The notes under the pieces were generated by a model. That model did no database searches and was not told the DNA's origin. It was given only the letters and a program-made list of their open reading frames with translations. A DNA stretch of 64,000 nt from positions 2,723,001 to 2,787,000 of the forward strand of contig NC_014551.1 of NCBI RefSeq assembly GCF_000196735.1, in the 5' to 3' direction. The position numbers were made by a program, and so were the translations under genes. The DNA is from Bacillus amyloliquefaciens DSM 7 = ATCC 23350 (GTDB lineage Bacteria > Bacillota > Bacilli > Bacillales > Bacillaceae). Of this stretch, positions 20,029-29,924 are shown piece by piece (the stretch's first letter is position 1; every line of letters starts with the position of its first letter).

Positions 20029-21787
20029 GTTCTTCTCCTTTTGTCATCAGTTTCAAAGGCAGCTCAAATGATACGTCTGTACCTTTACCGGCCTCACTTT
20101 CCAATCGCAGAGCGGCTTTGGGACCGAACAGTCCGATCAGCCGCTGATTTAAATTGTAAAGCGCGGTTCCCGTTCCTTCTTTAGACGGCAGCGGACGGTT
20201 TCCGAGCACAGACAGCAATTCCGGATCAATTCCCCGCCCGTTATCCCCAACCCGCATTAAAACCGACGGACCGGCGGATACCACGCTGACATTGACGGCA
20301 CAGCTGTCCTGCTTTCTTGAAAACGCATGGCGGAGCGCGTTTTCCACAAGGATCTGCAGCACAAAAGGAGGGATTTCGATGTCCTCCAAACCGTTTTCGA
20401 TCTCAAGACTGATTTTATATTTCCCGGGAAAACGAGCCTGCTCCAGTGATAAATATGCCTGCAGATGGTTCAGTTCTTTAGAAAGCGGGATGAGCAGCTG
20501 CCTCGCTCCCTGCAGATTGGAACGGAAATAGACGCTGAGCTGCAGCAGAAGCTTTCGGGTTTTTTCCACATCCGTGCGGCAAAGTGCAGAAATCGTATTG
20601 ATCGCATTAAACAGAAAATGCGGATTGACCTGTGCTTGAAGCGCCTTTATTTCTGCATCTTTCAGTAATTTGCTCTGCAGTTCCGCCTCACCGAGTTCAA
20701 GCTGGGTGGAAAACAGCATGGCAAGTCCTTCCGCGAGCTCTTCTTCAACCCGGCTTAAACCCGACGGGCTTTTAAAATACATTTTTAACGTGCCGATCGT
20801 TTTGCCGTTTGACGTCAGCGGCAATACGATAGCCGCATGCAGCGGACAGGGATCGTGCGTGCATTCAATTTCTTCCTTTGATGTCGCTTTCATAATATGT
20901 CCCGTTTTGATGACCCGTTTTGACAATCCGGTGATCAGGCTTTTAGACGGAATATGATGGTCGGCACCCGCCCCGACATGCGCTAAAATCTTTTCATTAT
21001 CCGTAAGTGATACCGCATCCGTCCCTGTCTGCCTGTGAATGATGGCAGCAACGCTTTTGCATGAGCTTTCATTCAGCCCTTGGCGGAAAAACGGAAGTGT
21101 CTGGTCGGCAATCATCAGCACCCTGTGAGTTTCAAGCGCTCTTGCCCGCTCTTCTTTTCGGATAATTGACTGAATGATGGAAAGAAAAATAAAAGTCCCT
21201 GACCCGTTTACCAATATCATCGGGATGCCGATGATGCTCACAAGCGTCCAAGCGTCAGAAAACGGCTTGGCCATCAAAAGGATGAGCAGCATTTGCAAAG
21301 ATTCCATCCCAAGCCCGACAAGCGCGGCCACCCGCGGTGTCGGCATTGCATAGCGTTTTCTGAAATACCGCCCGATCCAGCCGGACAAAACGCCCGCTAA
21401 TACGGACGAGACGGCACAGCTGACTGCGGTCGCGCCGCCGAGTGATAAACGATGCAGGCCGGCCAATATGCCGACTCCGATCCCCACATACGGACCGCCT
21501 AAGAGTCCGCCGATTTCAACCCCCATAATCCGTGTATTGGCAATTGAACCGGACGGATTAATTTGAAACACCCAGTCATTATTCATGATCATATTCCGCT
21601 GAATTTCTATCCCCGTATAGTTACTGATGATACTGAACAGCGAGAAAATTGAAATCAGCACCGCTTTTCCTTTATAGCTCTCAGGCTGCTGGAGCGCCTG
21701 TCTGAACAATCTGGTATGAGCCAGAACGAATCCCAATATGACGATAATTCCGACTCTTTCCAGCATCATAATGATCAAATGCAGCAT
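20006..21787 (-). CDS. lytS: Sensor histidine kinase LytS
   Basis: A 593-residue membrane kinase. About six N-terminal spans form the 5TM-5TMR_LYT sensor with the NxR and GG motifs (NTRIMGVEIGGLLGG). A GAF-like domain covers about 230-360, the LytS-type His kinase phosphoacceptor is in QAQVNPHFLFNAIN, and the ATPase has NALRHAF and DNGRGI. It senses pyruvate with LytT. It is divergent from ysaA. Confidence 0.93.
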   Translation of the reverse strand: MLHLIIMMLERVGIIVILGFVLAHTRLFRQALQQPESYKGKAVLISIFSLFSIISNYTGIEIQRNMIMNNDWVFQINPSGSIANTRIMGVEIGGLLGGPYVGIGVGILAGLHRLSLGGATAVSCAVSSVLAGVLSGWIGRYFRKRYAMPTPRVAALVGLGMESLQMLLILLMAKPFSDAWTLVSIIGIPMILVNGSGTFIFLSIIQSIIRKEERARALETHRVLMIADQTLPFFRQGLNESSCKSVAAIIHRQTGTDAVSLTDNEKILAHVGAGADHHIPSKSLITGLSKRVIKTGHIMKATSKEEIECTHDPCPLHAAIVLPLTSNGKTIGTLKMYFKSPSGLSRVEEELAEGLAMLFSTQLELGEAELQSKLLKDAEIKALQAQVNPHFLFNAINTISALCRTDVEKTRKLLLQLSVYFRSNLQGARQLLIPLSKELNHLQAYLSLEQARFPGKYKISLEIENGLEDIEIPPFVLQILVENALRHAFSRKQDSCAVNVSVVSAGPSVLMRVGDNGRGIDPELLSVLGNRPLPSKEGTGTALYNLNQRLIGLFGPKAALRLESEAGKGTDVSFELPLKLMTKGEEHAEGVNR

Positions 21788-21893
21788 ACTTTTTCACCTG
21801 TTCTTTCAAATTTTATTTTATCATGTTTTAAAGCAAGAGACAGAATCGGACACAAATCTGCCTGTTTTTTTCAAATCATCAGAAAACAAATCT

Positions 21894-21921
21894 TTCACAG
21901 TCTATGTATCTATTGTAGAAT
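21894..21921 (+). promoter_or_regulatory. Probable sigma-A promoter of ysaA
   Basis: TTCACA (21894-21899) and TAGAAT (21916-21921) with a 16-bp spacer, 54 bases before the ysaA ATG. Confidence 0.5.
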
Positions 21922-21974
21922 AAACGGGAGCCTTGCGGCAGAGAGTTTCAGAATATAACAAAGAGGAGAAGATC

Positions 21975-22769
21975 ATGAAAGCCGTATTTTTTGATTTGGA
22001 CGATACACTGTTATGGGATGAAAAAAGCGTCAGAACAACATTCAGAGAAACATGTTTACAAGCTGAAAAAAAATATGGCCTTGACCCGCACACATTTGAA
22101 GAAGCGGTTCGTAAAGCGGCACGGGAATTGTATATGTCATACGAAACCTATCCTTATACGGTCATGATCGGCATTAATCCGTTTGAAGGATTATGGGCGA
22201 ATTTTTCTGAGCCGGTCAGCGAAGGATTTAAAAAGCTGAATCAGATTGCGCCGGAATACAGACGAAACGCCTGGACGAACGGGTTAAAAAGTGTCGGCAT
22301 AGACGATGCGGCTTACGGCGAATATTTAGCGGAGTTTTTCGCGGCGGAACGCAGACAGCGCCCGTATGTGTATGATGAGACGTTTGCGGTGCTTGAAAAG
22401 CTGAAAGGCGTTTATGAATTGCTTCTGCTGACAAACGGCGACCCCAGCCTGCAGAAAGAAAAACTTGCCGGCGTTCCTGAGCTTGCGCCTTATTTTAATG
22501 AAATTGTCATCTCTGGCGCTTTCGGAAAAGGGAAACCCGACGCCTCCATCTTTGAACATTGCCTCAGTCTTCTGCACCTGAAAAAAGAAGACGCCATTAT
22601 GGTCGGAGACAACCTCAATACTGATATATTGGGAGCGAAACGGGCAGGCATCACGACTGTCTGGGTAAACCGGACGAATAAGAAAAATGAAACGGACATT
22701 ACGCCTGATTACGTGATCAGCGATCTTCACGAGCTGTTTGCGATTATAGAGAAACAAAAACAAAGATAA
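21975..22769 (+). CDS. ysaA: HAD-superfamily hydrolase YsaA
   Basis: A 264-residue HAD phosphatase. Motif I is [10 protein letters not shown], motif II LLLTNGD, motif III Lys in GKGKPDASI and motif [10 protein letters not shown], with an alpha-helical C1 cap between I and II. The substrate is unknown; related proteins act on phosphoglycolate, 2-haloacids or small phosphates. The start at 21975 follows AAGAGGAG; upstream in-frame ATG lacks a site. It converges on thrS with a shared terminator. Confidence 0.88.
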   Translation: MKAVFFDLDDTLLWDEKSVRTTFRETCLQAEKKYGLDPHTFEEAVRKAARELYMSYETYPYTVMIGINPFEGLWANFSEPVSEGFKKLNQIAPEYRRNAWTNGLKSVGIDDAAYGEYLAEFFAAERRQRPYVYDETFAVLEKLKGVYELLLLTNGDPSLQKEKLAGVPELAPYFNEIVISGAFGKGKPDASIFEHCLSLLHLKKEDAIMVGDNLNTDILGAKRAGITTVWVNRTNKKNETDITPDYVISDLHELFAIIEKQKQR

Positions 22770-22779
22770 TCACATACCG

Positions 22780-22815
22780 AAAAAAACCCCACTCATTCAG
22801 AATGGGGTTTTTTTA
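22780..22815. terminator. Bidirectional terminator between ysaA and thrS
   Basis: AAAACCCCA pairs with TGGGGTTTT around a short loop. The A tract before and T tract after make it work in both directions for the converging genes. Confidence 0.9.
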
Positions 22816-22825
22816 TGTTTCCGGA

Positions 22826-24757
22826 TTATTTTTTCGCTTCGGCTACAGCCTTTTTCACAAAATCGTCCAGTGAAACGGTTTCGGATTTCTGCTCGCCGTA
22901 TTTCCGGACGTTTACCGCGCCGTTTTCCGCTTCTTGGTCACCGACCACAAGCATGTACGGGATTTTTTGCATTTGGGCTTCACGGATTTTATAGCCGATT
23001 TTCTCGTCCCGGCTGTCAAGCTCGACACGCAGGCCTTCACGCTGCAGGCGCTCCTGCACTTTTTTCGCGTAGTCAAGATGCACAGACGGTGATACCGGAA
23101 TGACTTGGAATTGCACCGGCGCAAGCCATGTCGGAAGAGCGCCTTTGTGCTCTTCGATTAAGAAAGCAACGAAGCGTTCCATCGTTGAAACGACGCCGCG
23201 GTGAATAACGACGGGACGGTGCTGTTTGCCGTCTTCCCCGACGTAAGTGAGATCAAAGCGTTCCGGAAGAAGGAAGTCAAGCTGTACGGTTGACAATGTC
23301 TCTTCTTTGCCGATCGCCGTTTTTACCTGCACGTCAAGCTTAGGGCCGTAAAACGCCGCTTCGCCTTCCGCTTCATAGTAATCATGGCCGATTTCATCCA
23401 TTGCCGCCTTCAGCATGGATTGCGCTTTGTTCCACATGTCATCATCATCAAAATATTTTTCCGTATCTTCAGGATCGCGGTAAGACAGGCGGAAAGTGTA
23501 ATCACTCAGGCCGAAATCTTCGTATACGTCTTGAATCAAACGGACCGTGCGGATGAATTCTTCTTTAATCTGATCAGGGCGGACGAAAATGTGTGCGTCA
23601 TTTAACGTCATGCCGCGTACGCGCTGAAGACCTGAAAGCGCTCCTGACATTTCATAGCGGTGCATCGTTCCGAGCTCGGCAATGCGGATCGGAAGCTCGC
23701 GGTAGCTGTGAATGTCCTGTTTGTAAATCATCATATGGTGAGGACAGTTCATCGGACGAAGGACAAGCGTTTCATTGTCCATTTCCATCGGCGGGAACAT
23801 GCCGTCCTGATAATGTTCCCAGTGTCCTGATGTTTCGTACAGGTCTTTGCTTCCGAGAACAGGCGTATAGACATGCTCATAGCCGAGGCTCAGCTCTTTA
23901 TCCACAATGTAGCGCTCGATCACGCGGCGGATCGTCGCGCCTTTCGGCAGCCAGAGCGGCAGGCCTTGTCCGACTTTTTGAGAGTTGGCGAACAATTTTA
24001 ATTCTTTGCCCAGTTTTCGGTGGTCGCGCTCTTTCGCTTCTTCAAGCATGCGCAAATGCTCTTTCAAGTCATCCTTTTTAAAGAAGGCCGTACCGTAAAT
24101 GCGCTGAAGCATTTGGTTTTTACTGTCTCCGCGCCAGTACGCGCCTGCAAGGCTGAGCAGTTTAAATTCTTTAATTTTTCCTGTAGACGGCACGTGCACG
24201 CCGCGGCAGAGGTCAAAAAACTCGCCCTGCTCATAAATGGAGACCGTTTCGTCTTCAGGGATGGCATCCAGCAGTTCAAGCTTCAGATTATCGCCGATTT
24301 CCGCAAACATGGATTTTGCTTCATCACGGCTCACTTCTTTTCGGATGATCGGCAGATTTTCACCGACAATGCGTTTCATTTCTTTTTCAATCTTCGGAAG
24401 GTCATCCGGCGTCAGCGCCTGCTCCATTTCAACGTCATAATAAAATCCGTTTTCAATGACGGGACCGACTCCGAATTTCACATCTTTATAAATGCGCTTA
24501 ATCGCCTGAGCCAATAAATGCGCCGTGCTGTGCCGCATGATGTTCAGGCCTTCTTCTGTGCCTTCTGTAATGATTTCTACGGCACCGTCCTCTTGAATCG
24601 GCGTTCTTAAATCAATTTCCTGTCCGTTCAGTTTACCGGCTAAAGACTTTTTCTTTAATCCCGGACTGATGGATGCCGCGATATCTTCTGTTGTTGATCC
24701 TTTCGGAAATTCCTTTACCGCTCCGTCCGGAAATGTGATGTTGATCATATCTGACAT
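22826..24757 (-). CDS. thrS: Threonyl-tRNA synthetase
   Basis: A 643-residue class II synthetase: TGS domain (about 1-63, FPDGAVKEF), SAD editing domain with [10 protein letters not shown] and HVPSTG, catalytic core with class II motifs and zinc ligands (MNCPHHMM), and C-terminal anticodon domain (QVIPVS...[13 protein letters not shown]). It charges tRNA-Thr and edits serine. The ATG at 24757 follows AAAAGGAGTG; the frame extends ten codons further without a ribosome site. Expression is controlled by the T-box leader upstream. Confidence 0.97.
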   Translation of the reverse strand: MSDMINITFPDGAVKEFPKGSTTEDIAASISPGLKKKSLAGKLNGQEIDLRTPIQEDGAVEIITEGTEEGLNIMRHSTAHLLAQAIKRIYKDVKFGVGPVIENGFYYDVEMEQALTPDDLPKIEKEMKRIVGENLPIIRKEVSRDEAKSMFAEIGDNLKLELLDAIPEDETVSIYEQGEFFDLCRGVHVPSTGKIKEFKLLSLAGAYWRGDSKNQMLQRIYGTAFFKKDDLKEHLRMLEEAKERDHRKLGKELKLFANSQKVGQGLPLWLPKGATIRRVIERYIVDKELSLGYEHVYTPVLGSKDLYETSGHWEHYQDGMFPPMEMDNETLVLRPMNCPHHMMIYKQDIHSYRELPIRIAELGTMHRYEMSGALSGLQRVRGMTLNDAHIFVRPDQIKEEFIRTVRLIQDVYEDFGLSDYTFRLSYRDPEDTEKYFDDDDMWNKAQSMLKAAMDEIGHDYYEAEGEAAFYGPKLDVQVKTAIGKEETLSTVQLDFLLPERFDLTYVGEDGKQHRPVVIHRGVVSTMERFVAFLIEEHKGALPTWLAPVQFQVIPVSPSVHLDYAKKVQERLQREGLRVELDSRDEKIGYKIREAQMQKIPYMLVVGDQEAENGAVNVRKYGEQKSETVSLDDFVKKAVAEAKK

Positions 24758-24783
24758 CTTCGTCACTCCTTTTTTTATACAAA

Positions 24784-25069
24784 TCAAAAACCCCGCCCCC
24801 TATGAAAGGGACGAGGTTAAATAAACGGAATCGTGGTTCCACCCTTTTTTCCGCGCGGCCGATTTTTTCGGCACCTGCGGCTCTAAACTCTGTAACGGGA
24901 GTTCCCGTCAGCTATTACTGGCGCTTATTCCTGCGTTCACAGCTGAAGTTCAAAGGCGGTAAAGACAATGATCCATAGCTGGAAAGCTTTCAGCCTGGGC
25001 TCTCCTCTCTTATAAAGCCGGTATCAATGCTTCATGTCCTTATCAATACGTGTAGCAATCATTAATCTG
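24784..25069 (-). promoter_or_regulatory. T-box riboswitch leader of thrS
   Basis: The 14-base T-box AGGGTGGAACCACG lies at 24845-24832 on the minus strand. It is followed by a terminator whose arms CCTCGTCCC and GGGGCGGGG pair (24816-24790), then TTTTTG. Upstream bases form the long stem I with an AGAG-type bulge; a threonine ACC at 25022-25020 is the likely specifier. Uncharged tRNA-Thr would pair at specifier and T-box and stop termination. Confidence 0.92.
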
Positions 25070-25075
25070 TTATGT

Positions 25076-25104
25076 ATTATAAAATGTCTGTGAGAAAAAT
25101 GCAA
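25076..25104 (-). promoter_or_regulatory. Sigma-A promoter of thrS
   Basis: Minus-strand -35 TTGCAT (25104-25099), 17-bp spacer, -10 TATAAT (25081-25076). Start near 25069 gives a leader of about 310 bases. Confidence 0.82.
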
Positions 25105-25124
25105 CTCGGTTTTCCGTCTGATTT

Positions 25125-25165
25125 CGCACAGACAGCCCCGCTGCTGCCGCAAGGCCGTCTGTGCG
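25125..25165 (-). terminator. GC-rich hairpin after ytxC, probable terminator without U tract
   Basis: CGCACAGAC and GTCTGTGCG form a perfect 9-bp stem, extended past one mismatch by GCC/GGC. It begins one base after the ytxC stop. No T run follows on the minus strand, so it may be a weak terminator or a 3'-end stabiliser. Confidence 0.5.
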
Positions 25166-25166
25166 G

Positions 25167-25997
25167 CTATCCTTCCGTCTTCTCCGACACAAACGCGCCT
25201 AACGGGAAGAGGCGCACCCTCTCCTGAAACACGTTTTGAATCGTTCTTGACATCATATGCTCCGGTTTGTCCGTATACAGTTCCACGGTCTCAGGCGCAA
25301 TGGAGATCAGCGGCGCAAGCAGATGGGAATCGATATACATCGGGTGCTCCCGCACAAACCGCCTGTCTATGTATTTTTTCTGTTCCCGTTCTGACACATA
25401 GCGCAGCTCCCACAGCGTAAAAGCCCGGTCATGTACGATGCGGACTTTCTTCATCCGCGGCGGATTGGATGTCACGTAATCTCTCAGAGACTGGATAAAG
25501 TTTTGATATTCCTGTTCCATCCGGTATTCATCTATCGCAGCCTCCGCATATTCCCTGAGCCGCTCATAATACTTGCCGAGCCGGAACGTCTGAAACGAAC
25601 GCACGGAAAAAACACCCGCATCAAGTGAAATTGTCCGGAGCGCATCTGAAATAAACTGTGTGCGCGGCTCTTTCTTCGGCTCAAACGGATGATCATCAAG
25701 CTCTCCTTCCATAATGCTGTGTGCAAGCTGAAGGATTTGCTGCTGTTCATCCTGATCGGTGAAGCAGTATGCGTCCTCTATGAGCGAAAGCATATGCTCG
25801 TCTTCTTTACATTCTAAAAAAAACCTGACAAATATCGGCTCAATAAAACGCTGAACGGAAAAAGCCGATTCAGACCTTTCGATTCCGACTTTTTTTATGC
25901 CTTCACGGACAATAAAATGTCTCCGGTCGTCCGATTGCTGAATGAGATGTAAAAAAGCAGCGGTATCGTGGTCATCTTCAAAGATCACTTCAAGCAT
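25167..25997 (-). CDS. ytxC: YtxC-family protein (putative sporulation protein)
   Basis: A 276-residue soluble protein with no signal peptide or membrane span. It matches the YtxC family found only in endospore formers and often named a putative sporulation protein. No catalytic motif is recognisable; the C-terminal half is rich in basic and aromatic residues. It follows ytxB by 65 bases at the end of the nrdR-dnaB-dnaI-ytxB-ytxC cluster. Confidence 0.82.
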   Translation of the reverse strand: MLEVIFEDDHDTAAFLHLIQQSDDRRHFIVREGIKKVGIERSESAFSVQRFIEPIFVRFFLECKEDEHMLSLIEDAYCFTDQDEQQQILQLAHSIMEGELDDHPFEPKKEPRTQFISDALRTISLDAGVFSVRSFQTFRLGKYYERLREYAEAAIDEYRMEQEYQNFIQSLRDYVTSNPPRMKKVRIVHDRAFTLWELRYVSEREQKKYIDRRFVREHPMYIDSHLLAPLISIAPETVELYTDKPEHMMSRTIQNVFQERVRLFPLGAFVSEKTEG

Positions 25998-26062
25998 ATT
26001 TGTCCCCCCTTACGGCATCTGTTACAAGTATATGGGGGATCTTTTTAAAATAGACGTAAAGG

Positions 26063-26704
26063 TTAGCTTTCACCGCCGAACAAATGGCGCATCTTCTTTT
26101 TAAATATGAGGGGAAGCGATAAAAACACGATGTAAAGACAGATCACTCCGAACATGGTCAGCACATTGCCGGACATAAAGCTCGCACCGAGCACATTCAG
26201 GACAATCGTTCCCGGAATGATGCCCGCCGCGGTCGCCAAAAGATATGTCATCGGCCTGACTTTCGAAAGGCCCGCGGCATAGCTGATCACATCAAAGTTA
26301 ACAGGCAGAATGCGAAGGATAAAAATATAAAAGAAGCCATTGGTTTTCATCTGTTTTTGAATGATTTCCATTTTTCCGTGACGGCTTTTTTCTTTAAAGG
26401 CAAACAGGCCCGCCGCAAAAAAAGACACGGCAGCAGCGCCCATTGAGCCTACCAGCGTATACACGGTGCCGAAAAACGGTCCGAACGCCAATCCTCCGGC
26501 GACGGAAACGATTGATACGGGAAACAGCACAAAAGGCCTTACGATGGAAATTCCGATAAACACAAGCGGCGCAAAAACACCGAACGATAACACCCAAAGA
26601 CGGATCTCCTTAGGCGACAGATTCAGATATTTGCGGTTTGCCCACAGCAAAAGGCCCGCTCCCGCCGCAGCCGCAGCCCATGTGACAGCCTTCTTATTCC
26701 TCAT
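26063..26704 (-). CDS. ytxB: VTT (TVP38/TMEM64/DedA-like) membrane protein YtxB
   Basis: A 213-residue membrane protein with five to six spans and the VTT/SNARE-associated core: FGPFFGTVYTLVGSMGAA followed by RILPVNFDVISYAAGLS. Family members act in lipid or small-molecule movement, but this one is uncharacterised. The ATG at 26704 is chosen because GGAAGG lies about 10-15 bases upstream and the product then begins with the expected short basic tail; the frame runs 20 codons further into dnaI. Confidence 0.85.
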   Translation of the reverse strand: MRNKKAVTWAAAAAGAGLLLWANRKYLNLSPKEIRLWVLSFGVFAPLVFIGISIVRPFVLFPVSIVSVAGGLAFGPFFGTVYTLVGSMGAAAVSFFAAGLFAFKEKSRHGKMEIIQKQMKTNGFFYIFILRILPVNFDVISYAAGLSKVRPMTYLLATAAGIIPGTIVLNVLGASFMSGNVLTMFGVICLYIVFLSLPLIFKKKMRHLFGGES

Positions 26705-26735
26705 TCCCTCAAATCCTTCCCATTGGTCGCCGGCA

Positions 26736-27671
26736 CTATGAACGGCGGCGGTTTTCCCCGTCAAGACGGACAGGCGAAGCCAAATATAAAATCCGCTCCA
26801 TCAATCTTGCCGCTTTGACTTCTTCTTTTTCTCCCCGCTGTGAATAGGTAAAATGATGCTTCAGCTCGTCAGGTGAAAAATTAGACGAGAAGAAAGTAGG
26901 AAGCTGCTGGCTCATTCTGTGCTGAAGCACGGTGCCGATGACCTCATCCCTGACCCAGCTTGTCATTGATTCCGCTCCGATGTCATCAAGCATCAGTACG
27001 GGCGTCGTTTTTACCATATTCAGTTTCTCCTCCAGCGACTGATCCTGGAGCGAGTTTTTCAGCTCTCTGACAAATTCGGGAACATATACGATCATTGAGG
27101 AATACTCTTTTTCCGCAAGCTCATTGGCAATGGCGGCTAAAATAAATGTCTTTCCGATGCCGAATTTTCCGTACAGGTACAGCCCTTTGCCTTTGCCCGT
27201 CTCATTATAGCTCTTCAGAAAATCAGTCACATGCTGGAAAATGCCGAGTCTGCTCGGATCGGTAATGTCGATCTGCTGAAAGGTCGCGCCGAGCAGATCT
27301 TTCTGGATATACATGCTCTTCATCAGGGATTTTTGTCTTTTCTGGCGGTCGAGCTTTCTCTTTTCCGGACATTCGTAATATTCAATATCAATCGAACGCC
27401 CGTTGATCACAAGCTTCGGATGATAGCCTTCAAGCAGACTGTTCGTCTCGTTGTCTTTTGAACAGAAGGCGCACTGCTTGCTTTGCTGAACGTATTCGTA
27501 CAGTTTATTTAACCCTCTGTCAATCATACTTTGATTGATTACATCATTCTGTTCCTTCAAAAAAGCCTGGACGTCTTTGTCGGCCATGACCTGCTGCTGC
27601 ATTCGTTCCAGGCGTTTTTGAAAGTCAGGTCTCTTCGTTACGCCTTCTAAGGATCGGCTGATCGGTTCCAT
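26736..27671 (-). CDS. dnaI: Primosomal helicase loader DnaI
   Basis: A 311-residue AAA+ ATPase that loads the replicative helicase DnaC onto DNA at the origin and at restart sites. The N-terminal zinc-binding helicase-interaction domain has Cys67, Cys70, His84 and Cys101. Walker A is GKFGIGKT (168-175) and Walker B is VLMLDD (225-230); a sensor Ser-Ser-Asn lies in TFFSSNFS. It follows dnaB, its partner, by 24 bases. Confidence 0.96.
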   Translation of the reverse strand: MEPISRSLEGVTKRPDFQKRLERMQQQVMADKDVQAFLKEQNDVINQSMIDRGLNKLYEYVQQSKQCAFCSKDNETNSLLEGYHPKLVINGRSIDIEYYECPEKRKLDRQKRQKSLMKSMYIQKDLLGATFQQIDITDPSRLGIFQHVTDFLKSYNETGKGKGLYLYGKFGIGKTFILAAIANELAEKEYSSMIVYVPEFVRELKNSLQDQSLEEKLNMVKTTPVLMLDDIGAESMTSWVRDEVIGTVLQHRMSQQLPTFFSSNFSPDELKHHFTYSQRGEKEEVKAARLMERILYLASPVRLDGENRRRS

Positions 27672-27695
27672 TTCATATCACCCCGCTTCTCTGTC

Positions 27696-29105
27696 TCAAT
27701 AGGCAGAGTATTTTTTCAGTTTTTTCATTTCTTCCATCATTTTTTTCTTCTGTTCTTCAAGATCCTGTGCGGAAAGAGCCGGCTGTTCAGGCTTATTCCC
27801 GTTTTCTTCTTCTTTCATCCAATCAGGGCGTTTTTCTTCCCGGACGGTTTTTTTGCCGCGTGCCGCGCCGTTTGTTTTGCCGTCCGCCCAATCAAGATAT
27901 TGCCTATGCTCTTCTATTGCGAGCTTCATAGCTTCCCGCACCGTTTTGACTTTCTTTCTGGCCCAGTGGGCGGCGATTTTTTGGATATAGTTTTTGGACA
28001 GCTTCATATCCGTTTTCAGCATGACATAATAAATCAGCACATTGGTGACACCGGGCTCAAGTTTCTGTTCGAACATAATATCCGCTATGATCTGCAGGTC
28101 GGCTTTTGACGGCTCGGTCCCGTCCGCAATGTCCTGGAGCAGCTTTCTCGGCGAAATGGTCTCAAGCTGTGCAATGAGTTCTGTATTCAATGAATCTTCC
28201 TTTTCCGCCTTGTTTTCTCTCAGACGGACAGGCTGTGTTTTATCAATCAATTCCGGGAGCTTCCCGCTTCTTTCAATTTGGTACCAGTCGCTGGCCGCTT
28301 TCCTCAGCGCTTCGGCCGTTATCGTATCCTGTTCATTAATTGCCGTCATAACGACGTGCTGCATGGAGATAGGATCTATTCCGTATAAATACGAAAGCTT
28401 TTTAATACTCTCCCGCACGTCCTGTGTGATTGATTTGCGCGGTATCATCGTTTCTGATAATCCCGCTAAAAACAGCTCAAAATCAAACACTTCCTCCGTC
28501 ACCGTATAGGAAGGCGCTTGTCCGACAGACGCCGTCTCATAATCCTCGGGGAGGTTCATCGCTTCTTCCATATCCGGCGTCATCTTCCACTCACTCGGCT
28601 GGAAAGAGGCAAAGGCGTGATTAAACGGCCGCGTAATTTCCCTTGCGCCTTCGCCGACGGAAGGATGCGTGTAAAATTGTCTCAGCTGCTGGTATTTCGT
28701 TTTACCGACTCTGTTATAAAGAAAGACGTTCAGCATGCCGTCTTCAAAAAATTCATTCGGTCTGAGCGGGGGCAGCAGCTCATAAATAAACATCCGCTCC
28801 TTTTGCTCGGACTCGCGGATATACACTTTCAGCAGACCGATTCCTTCAAGCTTTCCCTGTTCATGATGAATCTTTTTTAAATTTGACTGCATCATACCCA
28901 TCAGCTGTCTGTGCGTGGATTCCGATCCCCACAAACGGTTCTGCTCAAGCTCCCCCCATAAGGTCATATACAGGGAGAATGCAAAAGAACCGATCAGCGG
29001 CTGGTACAGATGTGTCAAAACCTGTCTGTCGACATCCTGAAGAAGCGAACGGCTTTTGACCGTATAAGGATCTACAGGCAATACGTCATTCCAATAGTCA
29101 GCCAT
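27696..29105 (-). CDS. dnaB: Replication initiation/membrane attachment protein DnaB
   Basis: A 469-residue primosome protein specific to low-GC Gram-positives. It acts with DnaD and DnaI to load helicase and links the origin to the membrane. Two DnaB/DnaD-type (DDBH) regions are separated by an acidic linker; the C-terminus is highly charged, ending in Lys-rich coiled coil (EEQKKKMMEEMKKLKK). The frame begins with a TTG three codons earlier, but the ATG at 29105 gives the usual MADYW start with GGAAGG upstream. Confidence 0.95.
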   Translation of the reverse strand: MADYWNDVLPVDPYTVKSRSLLQDVDRQVLTHLYQPLIGSFAFSLYMTLWGELEQNRLWGSESTHRQLMGMMQSNLKKIHHEQGKLEGIGLLKVYIRESEQKERMFIYELLPPLRPNEFFEDGMLNVFLYNRVGKTKYQQLRQFYTHPSVGEGAREITRPFNHAFASFQPSEWKMTPDMEEAMNLPEDYETASVGQAPSYTVTEEVFDFELFLAGLSETMIPRKSITQDVRESIKKLSYLYGIDPISMQHVVMTAINEQDTITAEALRKAASDWYQIERSGKLPELIDKTQPVRLRENKAEKEDSLNTELIAQLETISPRKLLQDIADGTEPSKADLQIIADIMFEQKLEPGVTNVLIYYVMLKTDMKLSKNYIQKIAAHWARKKVKTVREAMKLAIEEHRQYLDWADGKTNGAARGKKTVREEKRPDWMKEEENGNKPEQPALSAQDLEEQKKKMMEEMKKLKKYSAY

Positions 29106-29215
29106 GATTCTCAAACCTTCCGATATGTTTCTACTCTCATTTTACACCGTTTCCGCAATCTATCAAATGCCAATTTTGCTCATGAGAAAAGAGCCAGACA
29201 CAATCTCTTAGCTCT

Positions 29216-29674
29216 TTAGCGTTCTTTCTTTATTAAATCTTTCAATTCATCGATAAACACGTTTATATCCTTAAACTGCCGGTAGACGGAGGCAAAGCGG
29301 ACATAAGACACCTCATCGATTTTCGCCAGGCGGTCCATCACCATTTCTCCGACGAGTTCGCTTTTGACTTCAGATACGCCTTGGTTTCGCAGCTCTTTTT
29401 CAATGTCAAAGCACATGTCTTCCAGTGTTTTTAAAGGAACGGGTCTTTTTTCACAAGCTTTAATTAACCCGCGCAGCATTTTTTCACGGCTGAATTCTTC
29501 CCGGACGCCTTCTTTTTTCACGACGATCAGAGGCATCTCTTCAAACTTCTCAAATGTAGTGAAGCGGTAATGGCAGGCTTCGCATTCCCGCCTTCTGCGG
29601 ATTGATTTCCCTTCGTCCGCAGGCCGTGAATCAAGTACGCGGGAACCGTTATGCTGGCATGAAGGACATTTCAA
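29216..29674 (-). CDS. nrdR: Transcriptional repressor NrdR
   Basis: A 152-residue zinc-ribbon and ATP-cone repressor of ribonucleotide reductase genes; it senses ATP/dATP. The zinc ligands are Cys3, Cys6, Cys31 and Cys34 (CPSC, CEAC) and the ATP-cone follows from about residue 49 (VVKKEG). The start is TTG: the codon before KCPSC is TTG, no in-frame ATG or GTG lies nearby, and GGGAG sits 10 bases upstream. It heads the nrdR-dnaB-dnaI-ytxB-ytxC cluster, coupling nucleotide supply and replication start genes. Confidence 0.94.
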   Translation of the reverse strand: MKCPSCQHNGSRVLDSRPADEGKSIRRRRECEACHYRFTTFEKFEEMPLIVVKKEGVREEFSREKMLRGLIKACEKRPVPLKTLEDMCFDIEKELRNQGVSEVKSELVGEMVMDRLAKIDEVSYVRFASVYRQFKDINVFIDELKDLIKKER

Positions 29675-29699
29675 ATTGGATCAGCTCCCATCTGTTTCG

Positions 29700-29800
29700 T
29701 TGCTGTAATGCGGTTCGCAAGCTTCCGGTAAATGCCCGCCAACGTTTCTAGGATGAGCCTATTGTGTTGGGAGAGCCGATAGACCGGCCTTATCTTTCTC
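29700..29800 (-). promoter_or_regulatory. Candidate structured leader RNA upstream of nrdR
   Basis: Several nested inverted repeats occur on the minus strand: GCCG/CGGC (29788-29785 with 29778-29775); CCCAAC/GTTGG (29771-29766 with 29743-29739) enclosing TAGG/CCTA (29761-29758 with 29752-29749) around a 5-base loop. A -10-like TAAAAT lies just upstream. I do not recognise a known riboswitch family; function is unknown. Confidence 0.35.
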
Positions 29801-29924
29801 TATTTTACAAAAAAAATGCTTAAAGAAAAAGCAATGCTGTTTTTTTACATTAGAAAAGGAGCATCAGCCTCAAAGCGCGTAATGGCTTTTTCAGCTTAGC
29901 TCCCTTGTGTGTGCGTTTTGAAAA

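Noticed and set aside
23593-24517. Long plus-strand frames (162 and 165 codons) inside thrS
   Set aside because: They are antisense to a full-length synthetase, lack ribosome sites and have unnatural composition; they reflect codon bias of thrS.
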